From: JBCCMF01 sp038747545
GTDB taxonomy: Bacteria > Bacteroidota > Rhodothermia > Rhodothermales > JBCCMF01
Assembly: GCA_038747545.1 (NCBI GenBank)
Contig: JBCDJT010000044.1
Location: 1 to 34,458, forward strand
Direction: 5' to 3'
Length of the DNA: 34,458 bases
A program made the translations under genes and the position numbers. Each line of letters opens with the position of its first letter. Position 1 is the stretch's first letter. The notes below the pieces were generated by a model. That model saw nothing but the letters and a program-made list of their open reading frames with translations. It was not told the origin of the DNA and searched no databases. Positions 26,959 to 34,321 of the stretch are shown here, piece after piece.

Positions 26959-27435
26959 TCACGGGTACGAGAAAACCTGCGACATCGTCACATTGCTGTT
27001 GAGCTGCGGGTGTGTGACCGTGACGGTGACTTTCTTGGCGAAGGATTGGGTAGTGAGTGTGACGTCGGGGTTGTCTTGGTCGACGTACTCCACATCGATG
27101 TCGACCAAGTACTCTGTAGGATCGTAGGGTGTGATGTAGATATGATCTTCGATACCGTGGAAGTCATCGATGTCATCAGCCGAGGTGAACGTCTGCGTCG
27201 TGTCGAAGGGGAGCGGGGTAAGCTGGTTTGCATTGGTGACCGCCATCGTAGCTGTCACATCGTCGAACTCTTGATAGCCGACGTAGTCGAGGATGTCGAG
27301 CGCCACGGCACCACCGATCGTCTCATACTCGTTGGTGATCGAGTTGAGCAGCGAGCGCAGGGCATTCTGCTGGAGGTTGATTGACAGCAGGGTAGCCGTC
27401 AACAACGCCAGCACCGCGGTGAGCGTCTGGTTCAT
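26959..27435 (-). CDS. Pseudopilin-like exported protein, first of a pair
   Basis: A 158-residue protein of unknown family. The N-terminal hydrophobic helix (MNQTLTAVLALLTATLLSINL) is followed by a helix (NALRSLLNSITNEYETIGGAVALDILDYVG) and an acidic, Thr/Val-rich beta domain (VDIDVEYVDQDNPDVTL, KKVTVTVTHPQL). The C-terminal half resembles an adhesin- or pilin-like beta-sandwich. No prepilin cleavage motif is seen. I chose the ATG at 27435 because the hydrophobic helix starts there; the frame upstream carries no signal. No Shine-Dalgarno is present. It is the first gene of the pair. Confidence 0.7.
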   Translation of the reverse strand: MNQTLTAVLALLTATLLSINLQQNALRSLLNSITNEYETIGGAVALDILDYVGYQEFDDVTATMAVTNANQLTPLPFDTTQTFTSADDIDDFHGIEDHIYITPYDPTEYLVDIDVEYVDQDNPDVTLTTQSFAKKVTVTVTHPQLNSNVTMSQVFSYP

Positions 27436-27560
27436 GATGGGAGAAGAATAAAGTTGGCCTGAGTATCGGCAGAGCGAGAGCGTGCCTAAGCGCGGCCGTG
27501 GTCGGGTGGGCAATCCCGAGCGTGGTGGAGCCTACCGCATGTGCAAAAACTGCGCCGTGG

Positions 27561-29936
27561 CTAGAATGCGGTGCTGAGGCGGAGGATAAAGTGCCGTGGT
27601 GGGGCTAAAAACGCAGGTCGCTCCAGGTAGTGGTAGTCGAACGCGTTCATCATGAGAATGGCGATCTCAGTCTGAGCCCGCCGGTAGGTGAGGCGCGCAT
27701 CGACGACCTGCGTAGCCAGAAGCACGTCGGCGTCGGGGACGAAGCGGACGAAGTCGGAGTCGAGCCGCTCGGGCGTGCTGATGTAGCGCGCGTCAATGCC
27801 GATGCCAAGGCCGCGCCCCAGCGGCGTCTGAAACTGCATCGAGAGGAGGTGGTCGGGGCGGTTGGTGAGCGGCGCGTCGGCATCCAGGTCTACGGCCTCG
27901 GTGAAGGTGTAGCCGAGTAGCAGACGCGGCCCGTTGGGGATGATCGCTTCGACGGAGGCCTCGACGCCCGTCACACGCGCCTCCGTCAGGTTGACGAACT
28001 GAAACGCCGATGACCGCGAGGTGAACACGGGCTCGATGAGGTCGTCGTAGCGCGTCGTGAACGCGGTGGCGGTGACCGTGACAGGTGTGCGGCCTACCTG
28101 CCGCTGCGTCCGGTAGCCCAGTTCGAGGGCGTTGCTGGTCTCGGGGCGCAGCATGTAGTTGCTGACGATGGGCAGAAACGAGCGGTTGTCCACGAAGCGC
28201 TCGGCAAAGCTGGGTACGCGGAAGCCCTCGGCGTAGGCGAGCCACGTCGTCTGGTCGGCGCCGAGCGGCACGCTGATGCTGAAGCGCGGGCTCACCTCCG
28301 AGACGGCGTTCTGCACATCGACCTGATAGCGGTCCCACCGCAGCCCGCCGATCACCGTGAGGCGACCGAGCTGTTCTTCCCACTGTCCGAACACGGCCGT
28401 CTCCGGCTGCGTGCCGATCGCGTTACCGTCGGGGCTGACGAAGAAGCTGGAGTACGTGCTGTTGCCGTCGCCAGCAGCACCGAGGGTGAGGTAGCGCGTG
28501 GGCGTGGGGCGCAGGTGATATTGTACCTCGCCGCCCAGCCGCAGCCCGTAGGTGCCACGGTCGGGCTCCTCGATGGCGCCGTCGCGGATGGGTTGGAGCA
28601 GCAGCGCGTACGACCGTAGCCGCGCCGTCAGGAATGACTGTGCGCTGAAGAGTCTGGTGTACGAGGCGAAGAAGGTACCGCTGGTCGAGACGTTGTCGTT
28701 GGCGCCGTTGGGCTCGGTGGAGCGGGTGAAGCCGAGCTGGCCCGGGCTCAGCGCCGCGCGGGCGCCATTCCAGAAGAGGAACGCCTCGCGGTTGATGCGC
28801 CGTGCGCCAACCATGAACGCGAAGCGATCCTGCCCCGTCGGCGACCACAACCACTTCGTGAACAGTCGCGCGAGCCGTTCATTGCTGAAGTCGGTGTAGC
28901 CGTCGTCCATCTGCACATCGGCGTTGACCCAGAACGACAGCTTGGGCGAGAGGCGGCGACTGTGCCCTAGCGTCAGGCCGCCCAGCGGCTTGTAGCTGTC
29001 GGCACCGTCCCAGGCCTCGCGCCATACCGCGTAGCGGCTGGGCGGATGCATGCCGCCATAAAGCTGGATCTTGGTGACCGGCTCGTCGCCGGGGTCGGCA
29101 GTGAGCACCTGGATGACGCCGCCCAGCGCGCCGCCGCCGTAGAGCGCCGAGCCGGGGCCTTTGAGCACTTCGATCTGCTCGATCTGCGTGACGGGGAGCG
29201 CGTCGAACGGAATACCTTCGGTGTCGGGCGAGAGGAGAGGGAAGCCGTCGAGCATCATCAGCACGCGACTGCCCACATTGTACGAGAAGCCCGACGAGCC
29301 GCGGATGTTGACCTGATTCTCCTGCACCTGCACGCCCGGCAGGTAGCGCAACGCTTGGTCCACGGTGATGATGTTGCGCGCCTCCAAGTCGGCCATCGAC
29401 AGCACCTCGATAGTCACAGGTACGTCGAGCGCGCGCTGGGCTCGGCGGTTGGCGGTGACGACCACCTCGCCGCCTTCGAGCACCACCTCGCGGAGCGTGA
29501 AGTCTACCCGTACCGTCGCGCCCGCCATCACCGTTACTGCTGCTTCCGCTTCTGCATAGCCCATAGCGCTGGCGCGAAGCACAACGGCTCCCGTGGCTCG
29601 CGTCTCGAAGGCAAACGTCCCATCGGCTAGCGTGGCCGTGCCTTCCTGCGAACCACCCCGCCACACGTTCACCCCCGGCAGCGGCACGCCCGCCTCGTCC
29701 GTCACCCGCCCCTCAACCCGCGCCTGCCCAAACGTCGGCACCGCCACAAAAAGAAGCACCACCCATACCCCAACGCATCGCCACCCCGACGCACTTGCGC
29801 GTTCACGCGCCAACGCACCCACGCGCTCCCGCACAGACGCGGCCACGCGCTCACGCCCCAACGCGCTCGCGCCCCAACGTACCCACGCCTTCAGACCTGT
29901 GCCCTGCGACCTGCCAACCTGCTGACACACATTCAT
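27561..29936 (-). CDS. TonB-dependent outer-membrane receptor with repeat-derived N-terminal extension
   Basis: A 791-residue receptor. After an unusual N-terminal region of about 50 residues come a hydrophobic signal (VGVWVVLLFVAVPTFGQ), a carboxypeptidase-regulatory-like beta domain (VEGRVTDEAGVPLPGVNV to about 155), the plug (VVVTANRRAQRALDVPVTIEVLS; QVNIRGSSGFSYNVGSRVLMMLDGFPLL; VLKGPGSALYGGGALGGVIQVLT) and a beta-barrel ending in LRLSTAF. The terminal Phe is normal for outer-membrane barrels. The plug resembles siderophore/cobalamin-type receptors, but the ligand is unknown. The ATG at 29936 overlaps the upstream lipoprotein stop (ATGA) and is preceded by GGTGATC, so this start is well supported although it places about 50 arginine-rich residues before the signal. 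Confidence 0.93.
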   Translation of the reverse strand: MNVCQQVGRSQGTGLKAWVRWGASALGRERVAASVRERVGALARERASASGWRCVGVWVVLLFVAVPTFGQARVEGRVTDEAGVPLPGVNVWRGGSQEGTATLADGTFAFETRATGAVVLRASAMGYAEAEAAVTVMAGATVRVDFTLREVVLEGGEVVVTANRRAQRALDVPVTIEVLSMADLEARNIITVDQALRYLPGVQVQENQVNIRGSSGFSYNVGSRVLMMLDGFPLLSPDTEGIPFDALPVTQIEQIEVLKGPGSALYGGGALGGVIQVLTADPGDEPVTKIQLYGGMHPPSRYAVWREAWDGADSYKPLGGLTLGHSRRLSPKLSFWVNADVQMDDGYTDFSNERLARLFTKWLWSPTGQDRFAFMVGARRINREAFLFWNGARAALSPGQLGFTRSTEPNGANDNVSTSGTFFASYTRLFSAQSFLTARLRSYALLLQPIRDGAIEEPDRGTYGLRLGGEVQYHLRPTPTRYLTLGAAGDGNSTYSSFFVSPDGNAIGTQPETAVFGQWEEQLGRLTVIGGLRWDRYQVDVQNAVSEVSPRFSISVPLGADQTTWLAYAEGFRVPSFAERFVDNRSFLPIVSNYMLRPETSNALELGYRTQRQVGRTPVTVTATAFTTRYDDLIEPVFTSRSSAFQFVNLTEARVTGVEASVEAIIPNGPRLLLGYTFTEAVDLDADAPLTNRPDHLLSMQFQTPLGRGLGIGIDARYISTPERLDSDFVRFVPDADVLLATQVVDARLTYRRAQTEIAILMMNAFDYHYLERPAFLAPPRHFILRLSTAF
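29799..29886 (-). repeat. 24-bp tandem repeat inside the TonB receptor 5' coding region
   Basis: Four imperfect units lie end to end: 29799-29822, 29823-29846, 29847-29862 (8 bases shorter) and 29863-29886. In the gene direction the unit is close to GTGGGTGCGTTGGGGCGTGA plus GCGC. Since 24 and 16 are not interrupted by stops, they encode the eight-residue motif VGALARER/VAASVRER/ASALGRER. The units are rich in CpG and vary at several positions, so the array is older than the perfect heptamer array at the window start. Confidence 0.8.
29893..29926 (+). repeat. GACCT-rich degenerate tract at the TonB receptor 5' end
   Basis: The plus strand reads AGACCTGTGCCCTGCGACCTGCCAACCTGCTGAC, with a GACCTGCCAACCTG core at 29908-29921 that differs from the nurA and pcrA tracts by one or two bases. 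Here it lies just inside the start codon of the minus-strand receptor, in the opposite orientation to that gene. It is translated as part of CQQVGRSQGTGLKA in the receptor N-terminus. Confidence 0.6.
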
Positions 29937-30424
29937 TCGATCACCGGAGGGAAGGGGGGGCGGTTGTAGAAATCGGACGTCACCTCAAGGGTGGTTGTGG
30001 CATTCTCGCGCACTTCGAAGAGCCCGCCGTCGGTCTCGACCAAGCCCACCGGGCGCCACGCGATGAGGTTGCCCGGCTCGAAGTTTTGCGCCACGCCGTT
30101 GTAGAGGTAGATGCCCGCCTTCACGTCGTCGATGCGCACGGTCTGCTCCTCCACGAAGTACGTGAGACGGTCGCTGATGACGAGGCGGTTGAGCTGCAGA
30201 AAATCGCTGGTGTCTTGGGGGATGAACTCCATCGCCACGAAGCGCAGGTCGCCCAGGGAGTCGCGCGGTGGCCACGGGCCGGGGTAGCGCACCGTCACCT
30301 CCACGGCGCCCGTGGCAGCGGGCGGCGGCGGCTCCAGGCCGTTGTCGCAGCCACCAAGCAGAAGCACAGCGCACAAAACGCCCGTAAACGCCGAGAAAAC
30401 AAGAAGTCGAAAACGTTTTCGCAT
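29933..30424 (-). CDS. Lipoprotein coupled to the TonB receptor
   Basis: A 163-residue predicted lipoprotein with no recognised family. A basic start (MRKRFRLL) and hydrophobic segment (AFTGVLCAVLL) end in the lipobox LLGGC. A Pro-rich spacer (EPPPPAATG) leads to a beta-rich domain (AVEVTVRYPG, RFVAMEFIPQD, VRIDDVKAGIYLYNGV). The stop overlaps the TonB receptor ATG, so the pair should be translated together. It may be a surface-exposed partner for the receptor's ligand (inference from context). An ATG six codons upstream (30442) is possible. Its first codons form a palindrome by chance of MRKRF coding. Confidence 0.8.
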   Translation of the reverse strand: MRKRFRLLVFSAFTGVLCAVLLLGGCDNGLEPPPPAATGAVEVTVRYPGPWPPRDSLGDLRFVAMEFIPQDTSDFLQLNRLVISDRLTYFVEEQTVRIDDVKAGIYLYNGVAQNFEPGNLIAWRPVGLVETDGGLFEVRENATTTLEVTSDFYNRPPFPPVIE

Positions 30425-30460
30425 GCTGCTGTCACAACCCATGAAAGACGCAAGTCACCG

Positions 30461-30493
30461 TTTGGACCAGGGGGGAAGTTGATCCTATATTCA
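30461..30493 (+). promoter_or_regulatory. Candidate Bacteroidota-type promoter for queA
   Basis: TTTG (30461-30464) and TATATTCA (30486-30493) are separated by 21 bases. They resemble the -33 TTTG and -7 TAnnTTTG elements of Bacteroidota-type housekeeping promoters, with the last two positions mismatched. The -7 element lies about 46 bases before the queA ATG in the divergent gap with the lipoprotein gene. Confidence 0.4.
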
Positions 30494-30538
30494 CAGCCCT
30501 TTGCCCAACACCGCCATCCGCTCAGGCTGTCCCCCCGC

Positions 30539-31585
30539 ATGAAGCTTTCGGACTTCGCGTACGAGTATCCTCGCGACCTCATTGCGAAACACCCCGCCGA
30601 ACCCCGTGGCAGCTCGCGCCTGATGGTCCTCGACCGGGCGTCGAAAACGATCACGCACAAGATGTTCGCGAACATCGGCGAATACTTTACGCCGGGCGAC
30701 GTGATGGTCGTCAATGATACGAAAGTCTTCCCGGCGCGCCTCTATGGCAAGAAGGAGAAAACCGGCGCCCGCATCGAGTGCTTCCTCCTTCGCGAGCTGA
30801 ACGCCGAGAGCCGCCTGTGGGACGTCATCGTGGACCCGGCGCGCAAGATCCGCATCGGCAACAAGCTGTACTTCCCGAACGGCTTAGTGGCTGAGGTCAT
30901 CGACAACACCACGTCGCGCGGCCGCACCATCCGCTTCGTGTTCGACGGCACCAACGTCGACCTGTACAAGAAAATCGACGAGATCGGCCAGACGCCCATC
31001 CCGCCGTACTTGCGTCGCGAGGTCAACGAAAACGACCGGAACGATTACCAGACGGTGTACGCTGCCAAGCGCGGTGCGGTGGCTGCACCAACGGCTGGCT
31101 TGCACTTCACCGCGGAGATGATGGACACGCTCCGGCAGAACGGGGTCAACATTGAAACCGTCACGCTGCACATTGGGCTGGGCACGTTCCGGCCCGTAGA
31201 GGTGGAGGACCTGACGAAGCACCGGATGGACTCCGAGAACTACCTCATCGACTACGGCACGGCCGCCTCGGTGAACAAAGCCCTACACTCCAAGACCAAC
31301 CACGTCACCTGCGTGGGCACAACAGTGGTGCGCGCCATAGAGTCGAGCCTATCGGCCTCGGCAGACCTGAAGGCGAATGCGGGGTGGACGGACAAATTCA
31401 TCTACCCCCCGTACGAGTTCAAGATCGCCGAGCGCCTGCTGACGAACTTCCACATGCCCAAGAGCACGCTGTTGATGCTGGTCTCGGCGTTTGCGGGCTA
31501 TGATTTCCTGAAAGAAGCCTACCAGGAAGCCGTCAAGGAGCAGTACCGCCTCTTTTCGTACGGCGATGCCATGCTCATCCTCTGA
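30539..31585 (+). CDS. queA: S-adenosylmethionine:tRNA ribosyltransferase-isomerase QueA
   Basis: A 348-residue QueA, which transfers and isomerises the ribose of S-adenosylmethionine onto 7-aminomethyl-7-deazaguanine in tRNA to form epoxyqueuosine. Family motifs are MKLSDFAYEYPRDLIAKHPAEPR at the N-terminus, VVNDTKVFPARLYG, the AAPTAGLHFT segment, LHIGLGTFRPV and the terminal NFHMPKSTLLMLVSAFAGYD. The start is the ATG at 30539, immediately followed by the family N-terminus, although the frame is open far upstream. The length is standard. Its stop is nine bases before ispD, so it probably heads the queA-ispD-ispF-dedA operon. Confidence 0.97.
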   Translation: MKLSDFAYEYPRDLIAKHPAEPRGSSRLMVLDRASKTITHKMFANIGEYFTPGDVMVVNDTKVFPARLYGKKEKTGARIECFLLRELNAESRLWDVIVDPARKIRIGNKLYFPNGLVAEVIDNTTSRGRTIRFVFDGTNVDLYKKIDEIGQTPIPPYLRREVNENDRNDYQTVYAAKRGAVAAPTAGLHFTAEMMDTLRQNGVNIETVTLHIGLGTFRPVEVEDLTKHRMDSENYLIDYGTAASVNKALHSKTNHVTCVGTTVVRAIESSLSASADLKANAGWTDKFIYPPYEFKIAERLLTNFHMPKSTLLMLVSAFAGYDFLKEAYQEAVKEQYRLFSYGDAMLIL

Positions 31586-31594
31586 GATGAAGTC

Positions 31595-32353
31595 ATGCCC
31601 CGACCTCGACAGAAGAAGCCCGGCCAAGTAGCCGTGATCGTGCCCGCTGCGGGCTCGGGAACACGGATGGGCGGCACGCGCAAGCAGTTCCGTCGGCTCG
31701 GGGGGCTGCCGCTGCTCCTGCAGACGCTACTGGTGTTTGAGCGCCACCCCGATGTGCATCAGATCTACCTCGCGGCGCCTGCCGATGCGGTCGACGTCTT
31801 GCGGATGGAGCTGGAGGCCGACGGGCTGACCAAGCTGCGCGATGTGGTGGCCGGAGGCGGTACGCGTCAGGACTCGGTGCATGCTGCGCTGCGTGTGGTG
31901 CCCTCGGATGTAGAGGTGGTTCTCGTACACGACGCCGTACGCCCATTCGTGGAAGCCAACCAATTGGCCGTACTGATCGCCACGGCACGGGCCGAGGGCG
32001 GGGCCTCGCTCGCCATCCCTGTCACGGACACGCTTCGGCGCGGCCATGACGAGCAGTTCCGGGAGACCGTCTCCCGCGAACACCTCTACCGCATGCAGAC
32101 GCCGCAAGCCTTCCGCCGCGAGTGGCTGGCCAAGGGGCACCAGCACGCTGAGCGTTTAGGCATCCAAGCGACCGACGACGTCAACCTGGTGCAAGCCATC
32201 GGGTGCCCGGTGCAGATTGTGCCCGGCAGCAGCATCAACATGAAAATCACCACGCCTGCCGACTGGGATTTGGCTACCATCTTGTGGCCACACTGGGAAG
32301 CTTCACACGAGAATCGCACCGCGCCACCAACGGACGCCACGCCAGACGCGTAA
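31595..32353 (+). CDS. ispD: 2-C-methyl-D-erythritol 4-phosphate cytidylyltransferase IspD
   Basis: A 252-residue IspD, the CTP-dependent third step of the MEP isoprenoid pathway. It shows the nucleotidyltransferase loop VIVPAAGSGTRMGGTRKQF (14-32), the GGTRQDSVHAAL segment, HDAVRPF with the substrate-binding acidic residue, the RMQTPQAFR loop, and ATDDVNLVQ near the C-terminus, followed by SINMKITTPADW. The tail (after ILWPHWE) is a little longer than usual. It lies nine bases after queA and 20 bases before the predicted ispF start, which encodes a later step of the same pathway. Confidence 0.96.
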   Translation: MPRPRQKKPGQVAVIVPAAGSGTRMGGTRKQFRRLGGLPLLLQTLLVFERHPDVHQIYLAAPADAVDVLRMELEADGLTKLRDVVAGGGTRQDSVHAALRVVPSDVEVVLVHDAVRPFVEANQLAVLIATARAEGGASLAIPVTDTLRRGHDEQFRETVSREHLYRMQTPQAFRREWLAKGHQHAERLGIQATDDVNLVQAIGCPVQIVPGSSINMKITTPADWDLATILWPHWEASHENRTAPPTDATPDA

Positions 32354-32373
32354 GTTCAGGCGTGTTTCCGTTG

Positions 32374-32892
32374 ATGCTAACGCACTCCACTACTGTGAGC
32401 CTCGATCTCTTACGGCGCCTCCGCACGGGTATGGGCTACGACGTGCATCGCTTGGTGCCTGACCGCCCGCTGATCCTCGGCGGCGTACCCATCCCGCATA
32501 CGCTAGGCCTGGACGGGCACTCCGACGCCGACGTCCTCCTCCACGCCATCACTGACGCCCTGTTGGGCGCTGCGGCCCTCGGCGACATCGGTGCGCACTT
32601 TCCCGACACGGACCCTGCGTGGAAGGGGGCCGACAGCGTGAAACTCCTAGCGGCCGTCGTCGCGCTACTGCAGGAACGCGGCTTCGAGCTAGTCAACATC
32701 GACGCGACGGTGGCTCTGCAGCGCCCCAAGCTGCGCTCGCACATCGACGCGATGCGCGCCAACATTGCCGCCGCCACCCAACTGCCCGCTGAGCAGGTCT
32801 CGGTGAAGGCGACGACCACGGAGCGGCTGGGCTTCGTCGGTACCGAAGCTGGCGCGGCAGCCTTCGCTACCTGCCTCCTCGTGGCGCCCTGA
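32374..32892 (+). CDS. ispF: 2-C-methyl-D-erythritol 2,4-cyclodiphosphate synthase IspF
   Basis: A 172-residue IspF, which closes the cyclic diphosphate of the MEP pathway and acts as a zinc-dependent trimer. Hallmarks are GMGYDVHRL (zinc-binding Asp and His), LGLDGHSDADVLLHAITDALLGAAALGDIG, HFPDTDPAWKGADS, and the C-terminal KATTTERLGFVGTEAG. Start choice is uncertain: ATG at 32374 gives about 19 extra residues before the family start, a GTG at 32395 gives 165 residues, and the ATG at 32431 gives 154 residues, close to standard. The frame is open upstream within ispD. The stop is one base from the GTG of the DedA-family gene. Confidence 0.95.
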   Translation: MLTHSTTVSLDLLRRLRTGMGYDVHRLVPDRPLILGGVPIPHTLGLDGHSDADVLLHAITDALLGAAALGDIGAHFPDTDPAWKGADSVKLLAAVVALLQERGFELVNIDATVALQRPKLRSHIDAMRANIAAATQLPAEQVSVKATTTERLGFVGTEAGAAAFATCLLVAP

Positions 32893-32893
32893 C

Positions 32894-33565
32894 GTGATAG
32901 AAGATCTCTTCATCGGCTTCTTCGCCTGGATGGAGGCGCTGCCGCCTACATGGGCGTATGTGGCACTCTTCGCCATCGCGTTCGGCGAAAACGTGCTGCC
33001 GCCGATTCCGGGCGACTTGGCCATCGCCTTCTGTGGCTACCTCGCCTCGGTGGGGACACTCTCGTTCTGGCCTGTCGTTGGGCTGGCGACGGTGGCGGGC
33101 GCCCTCGGTTTCATGGCGATGTATGAGGTCGGCGATCGGCTGGGGCACATGGTTAACGACCCCAGGCGTATGAAGTGGCTGCCGAAGGAGCAGATCGGCA
33201 CGGCGCGGCGCTGGCTGCAGCGATGGGGGTACGCCGTGGTGGCTGCCAATCGCTACCTCAGCGGCGCTCGCTCCGTCATCTCGCTGGCCTGTGGCATGGC
33301 GCACATGCATCGCGCCAAGACGGCGCTCTGGTCTACCGTCAGCGCCTTCGTCTGGACTGCCATGATCGTGTACGGCGGCTACACCGTAGGCGAGAACTGG
33401 AGCGTCATCGGCGACTACCTTGCCCAGTATGGCCGTATTATCGTCGCCGTGATGGTCGGCATCGGTGCGGTTGTGCTCATCCGCTGGTGGCGTAGGCGCG
33501 GTCCAGGGGCACCCCCTGAAGTCACAGGGACGCGCGAATCGACCAGCGCCTTCACCGACGATTAA
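32894..33565 (+). CDS. DedA family (SNARE-associated) membrane protein
   Basis: A 223-residue integral membrane protein. The DedA signature is visible as FAIAFGENVLPPIPGDLAIAFCGYLAS, then MAMYEVGDRLG, a conserved Arg region (AANRYLSGARSVISLACGMAHM) and three further hydrophobic segments. DedA proteins recycle or flip lipid carriers such as undecaprenyl phosphate and support membrane homeostasis. The C-terminal WWRRRGPGAPPEV tail is cytoplasmic-like. The GTG start is one base after the ispF stop, so it is likely coupled to the operon. It ends 80 bases before the tRNA cluster. Confidence 0.9.
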   Translation: MIEDLFIGFFAWMEALPPTWAYVALFAIAFGENVLPPIPGDLAIAFCGYLASVGTLSFWPVVGLATVAGALGFMAMYEVGDRLGHMVNDPRRMKWLPKEQIGTARRWLQRWGYAVVAANRYLSGARSVISLACGMAHMHRAKTALWSTVSAFVWTAMIVYGGYTVGENWSVIGDYLAQYGRIIVAVMVGIGAVVLIRWWRRRGPGAPPEVTGTRESTSAFTDD

Positions 33566-33576
33566 AGTCAGTACTG

Positions 33577-33615
33577 TTGACACGCCTAGAGGCTCACCCT
33601 ACCTTAGCGAGCCTC
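33577..33615 (+). promoter_or_regulatory. Promoter of the tRNA-tuf cluster with an overlapping inverted repeat
   Basis: TTGACA (33577-33582), a 17-base spacer and TACCTT (33600-33605) form a good sigma-70-type promoter that also fits a Bacteroidota -33/-7 spacing. An inverted repeat GAGGCTC (33589-33595) and GAGCCTC (33609-33615) spans the -10 region. It could be an operator or the terminator stem of the dedA operon, though no T-run follows. CTCAAA-AA-TTTGAG lies just after. The first tRNA starts at 33646. Confidence 0.6.
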
Positions 33616-33645
33616 AAAAATTTGAGCGCGTTGTTCTTTAGAGAA

Positions 33646-33718
33646 GCTGGTGTAGCTCAATTGGTAGAGCAGCTGATTTGTAATCAGCAGGTTGGGGGTT
33701 CGAGTCCCTCCACCAGCT
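33646..33718 (+). tRNA. tRNA-Thr (anticodon TGT)
   Basis: Acceptor arms GCTGGTG and CACCAGC pair fully, with a T discriminator and no encoded CCA. The anticodon stem CTGAT/ATCAG encloses TTTGTAA, giving anticodon TGT. The T arm contains GGTTCGAGTCC. It is the first tRNA of the cluster. Confidence 0.97.
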
Positions 33719-33746
33719 CTGCTTCACCGCACCAGCAACACACACT

Positions 33747-33828
33747 GGGCAGGTTCCCGAGCGGCCAAAGGGGACAGACTGTAAATCTGTTGGCTATGCC
33801 TTCGGAGGTTCGAATCCTCCCCTGCCCA
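33747..33828 (+). tRNA. tRNA-Tyr (anticodon GTA)
   Basis: A class II tRNA with a long variable arm (GGCTATGCC). The acceptor pairs GGGCAGG with CCTGCCC, with an A discriminator and no encoded CCA. The anticodon stem ACAGA/TCTGT encloses CTGTAAA, so the anticodon is GTA. The D arm carries CCCGAGCGGCCAAAGGG. Confidence 0.97.
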
Positions 33829-33903
33829 CACCCGGTCACGAGCGGCGAACGTCGCGTTGTGGAACACGTTTTCGCAGCCGTCATACCACTCCGGCGCCGA
33901 TTA

Positions 33904-33976
33904 GCGGGGGTAGCTCAGTTGGTAGAGCATCAGCCTTCCAAGCTGAGGGTCGCGAGTTCGAACCTCGTCCCCCGCT
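33904..33976 (+). tRNA. tRNA-Gly (anticodon TCC)
   Basis: Acceptor GCGGGGG pairs with CCCCCGC, with a T discriminator. The anticodon stem TCAGC/GCTGA encloses CTTCCAA, giving TCC. No CCA is encoded. Confidence 0.97.
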
Positions 33977-33990
33977 CTTTCTTCTCTTTT

Positions 33991-34027
33991 GCAATAGCGT
34001 TCATTCTTCAGGAATGACCGCTATTGC
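33991..34027. repeat. Long hairpin between tRNA-Gly and tRNA-Thr
   Basis: GCAATAGCG and CGCTATTGC form a 9-bp outer stem, continued after one mismatch by TCATTC/GAATGA around a loop of about five bases. It lies 14 bases after tRNA-Gly. It may guide tRNA processing or slow RNA polymerase. A second hairpin with related outer sequence (GCAATAA/TTATTGC) is at 34090-34124. Confidence 0.6.
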
Positions 34028-34089
34028 CGCTTCTAGTAGAGGCGGAAGGTTCACCTTTCCACACTATACGCAGAGGCCAAGGGAAAAGC

Positions 34090-34124
34090 GCAATAACATG
34101 CCTTCGAAGAAAGCGTATTATTGC
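34090..34124. repeat. Second hairpin before tRNA-Thr(GGT)
   Basis: GCAATAA (34090-34096) pairs with TTATTGC (34118-34124), and an inner TGC/GCG-like pairing is possible. It lies 11 bases before the tRNA. Its right arm followed by AAAG is the reverse complement of the left arm of the first hairpin (CTTTTGCAATAG), so the two could alternatively pair with each other. Confidence 0.5.
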
Positions 34125-34135
34125 AAAGAAGAAAG

Positions 34136-34207
<72 letters not shown>

Positions 34208-34217
34208 CACAGGAACG

Positions 34218-34250
34218 GCGTGTTCTGGCTCCCGCCAGGATACGCTTTTT
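34218..34250 (+). terminator. Intrinsic terminator or attenuator between the tRNAs and tuf
   Basis: GCGTGTTCTGGC (34218-34229) pairs with GCCAGGATACGC (34234-34245) over 12 base pairs, including two G-U wobbles, around a TCCC loop. TTTTT follows directly (34246-34250). This is the classical form of a rho-independent terminator. It lies ten bases after the last tRNA and 72 bases before tuf. Confidence 0.8.
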
Positions 34251-34261
34251 ACTAACCCGAA

Positions 34262-34300
34262 GGTGGTGCCTGACCACCGCCCCGGCACACGGCTCGGGGC
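34262..34300 (+). promoter_or_regulatory. Two tandem hairpins in the tuf leader
   Basis: GGTGGT (34262-34267) pairs with ACCACC (34273-34278), and directly after it GCCCCG (34279-34284) pairs with CGGGGC (34295-34300). They are 21 bases upstream of the tuf ATG. They could be leader RNA structures affecting tuf translation or stability. No Shine-Dalgarno is visible in the remaining leader. Confidence 0.35.
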
Positions 34301-34321
34301 TTGTACAACCTGTCTGACATC

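Noticed and set aside
30408..30421. Perfect 14-bp palindrome CGAAAACGTTTTCG
   Set aside because: It coincides with the first codons of the lipoprotein (MRKRFR), whose basic signal-peptide start explains the sequence, so it is not called as an operator.
29795..30538. Long N-terminal extension of the queA reading frame (248 codons)
   Set aside because: It runs antisense through the TonB and lipoprotein genes, whereas the QueA family start MKLSDF lies exactly at 30539.
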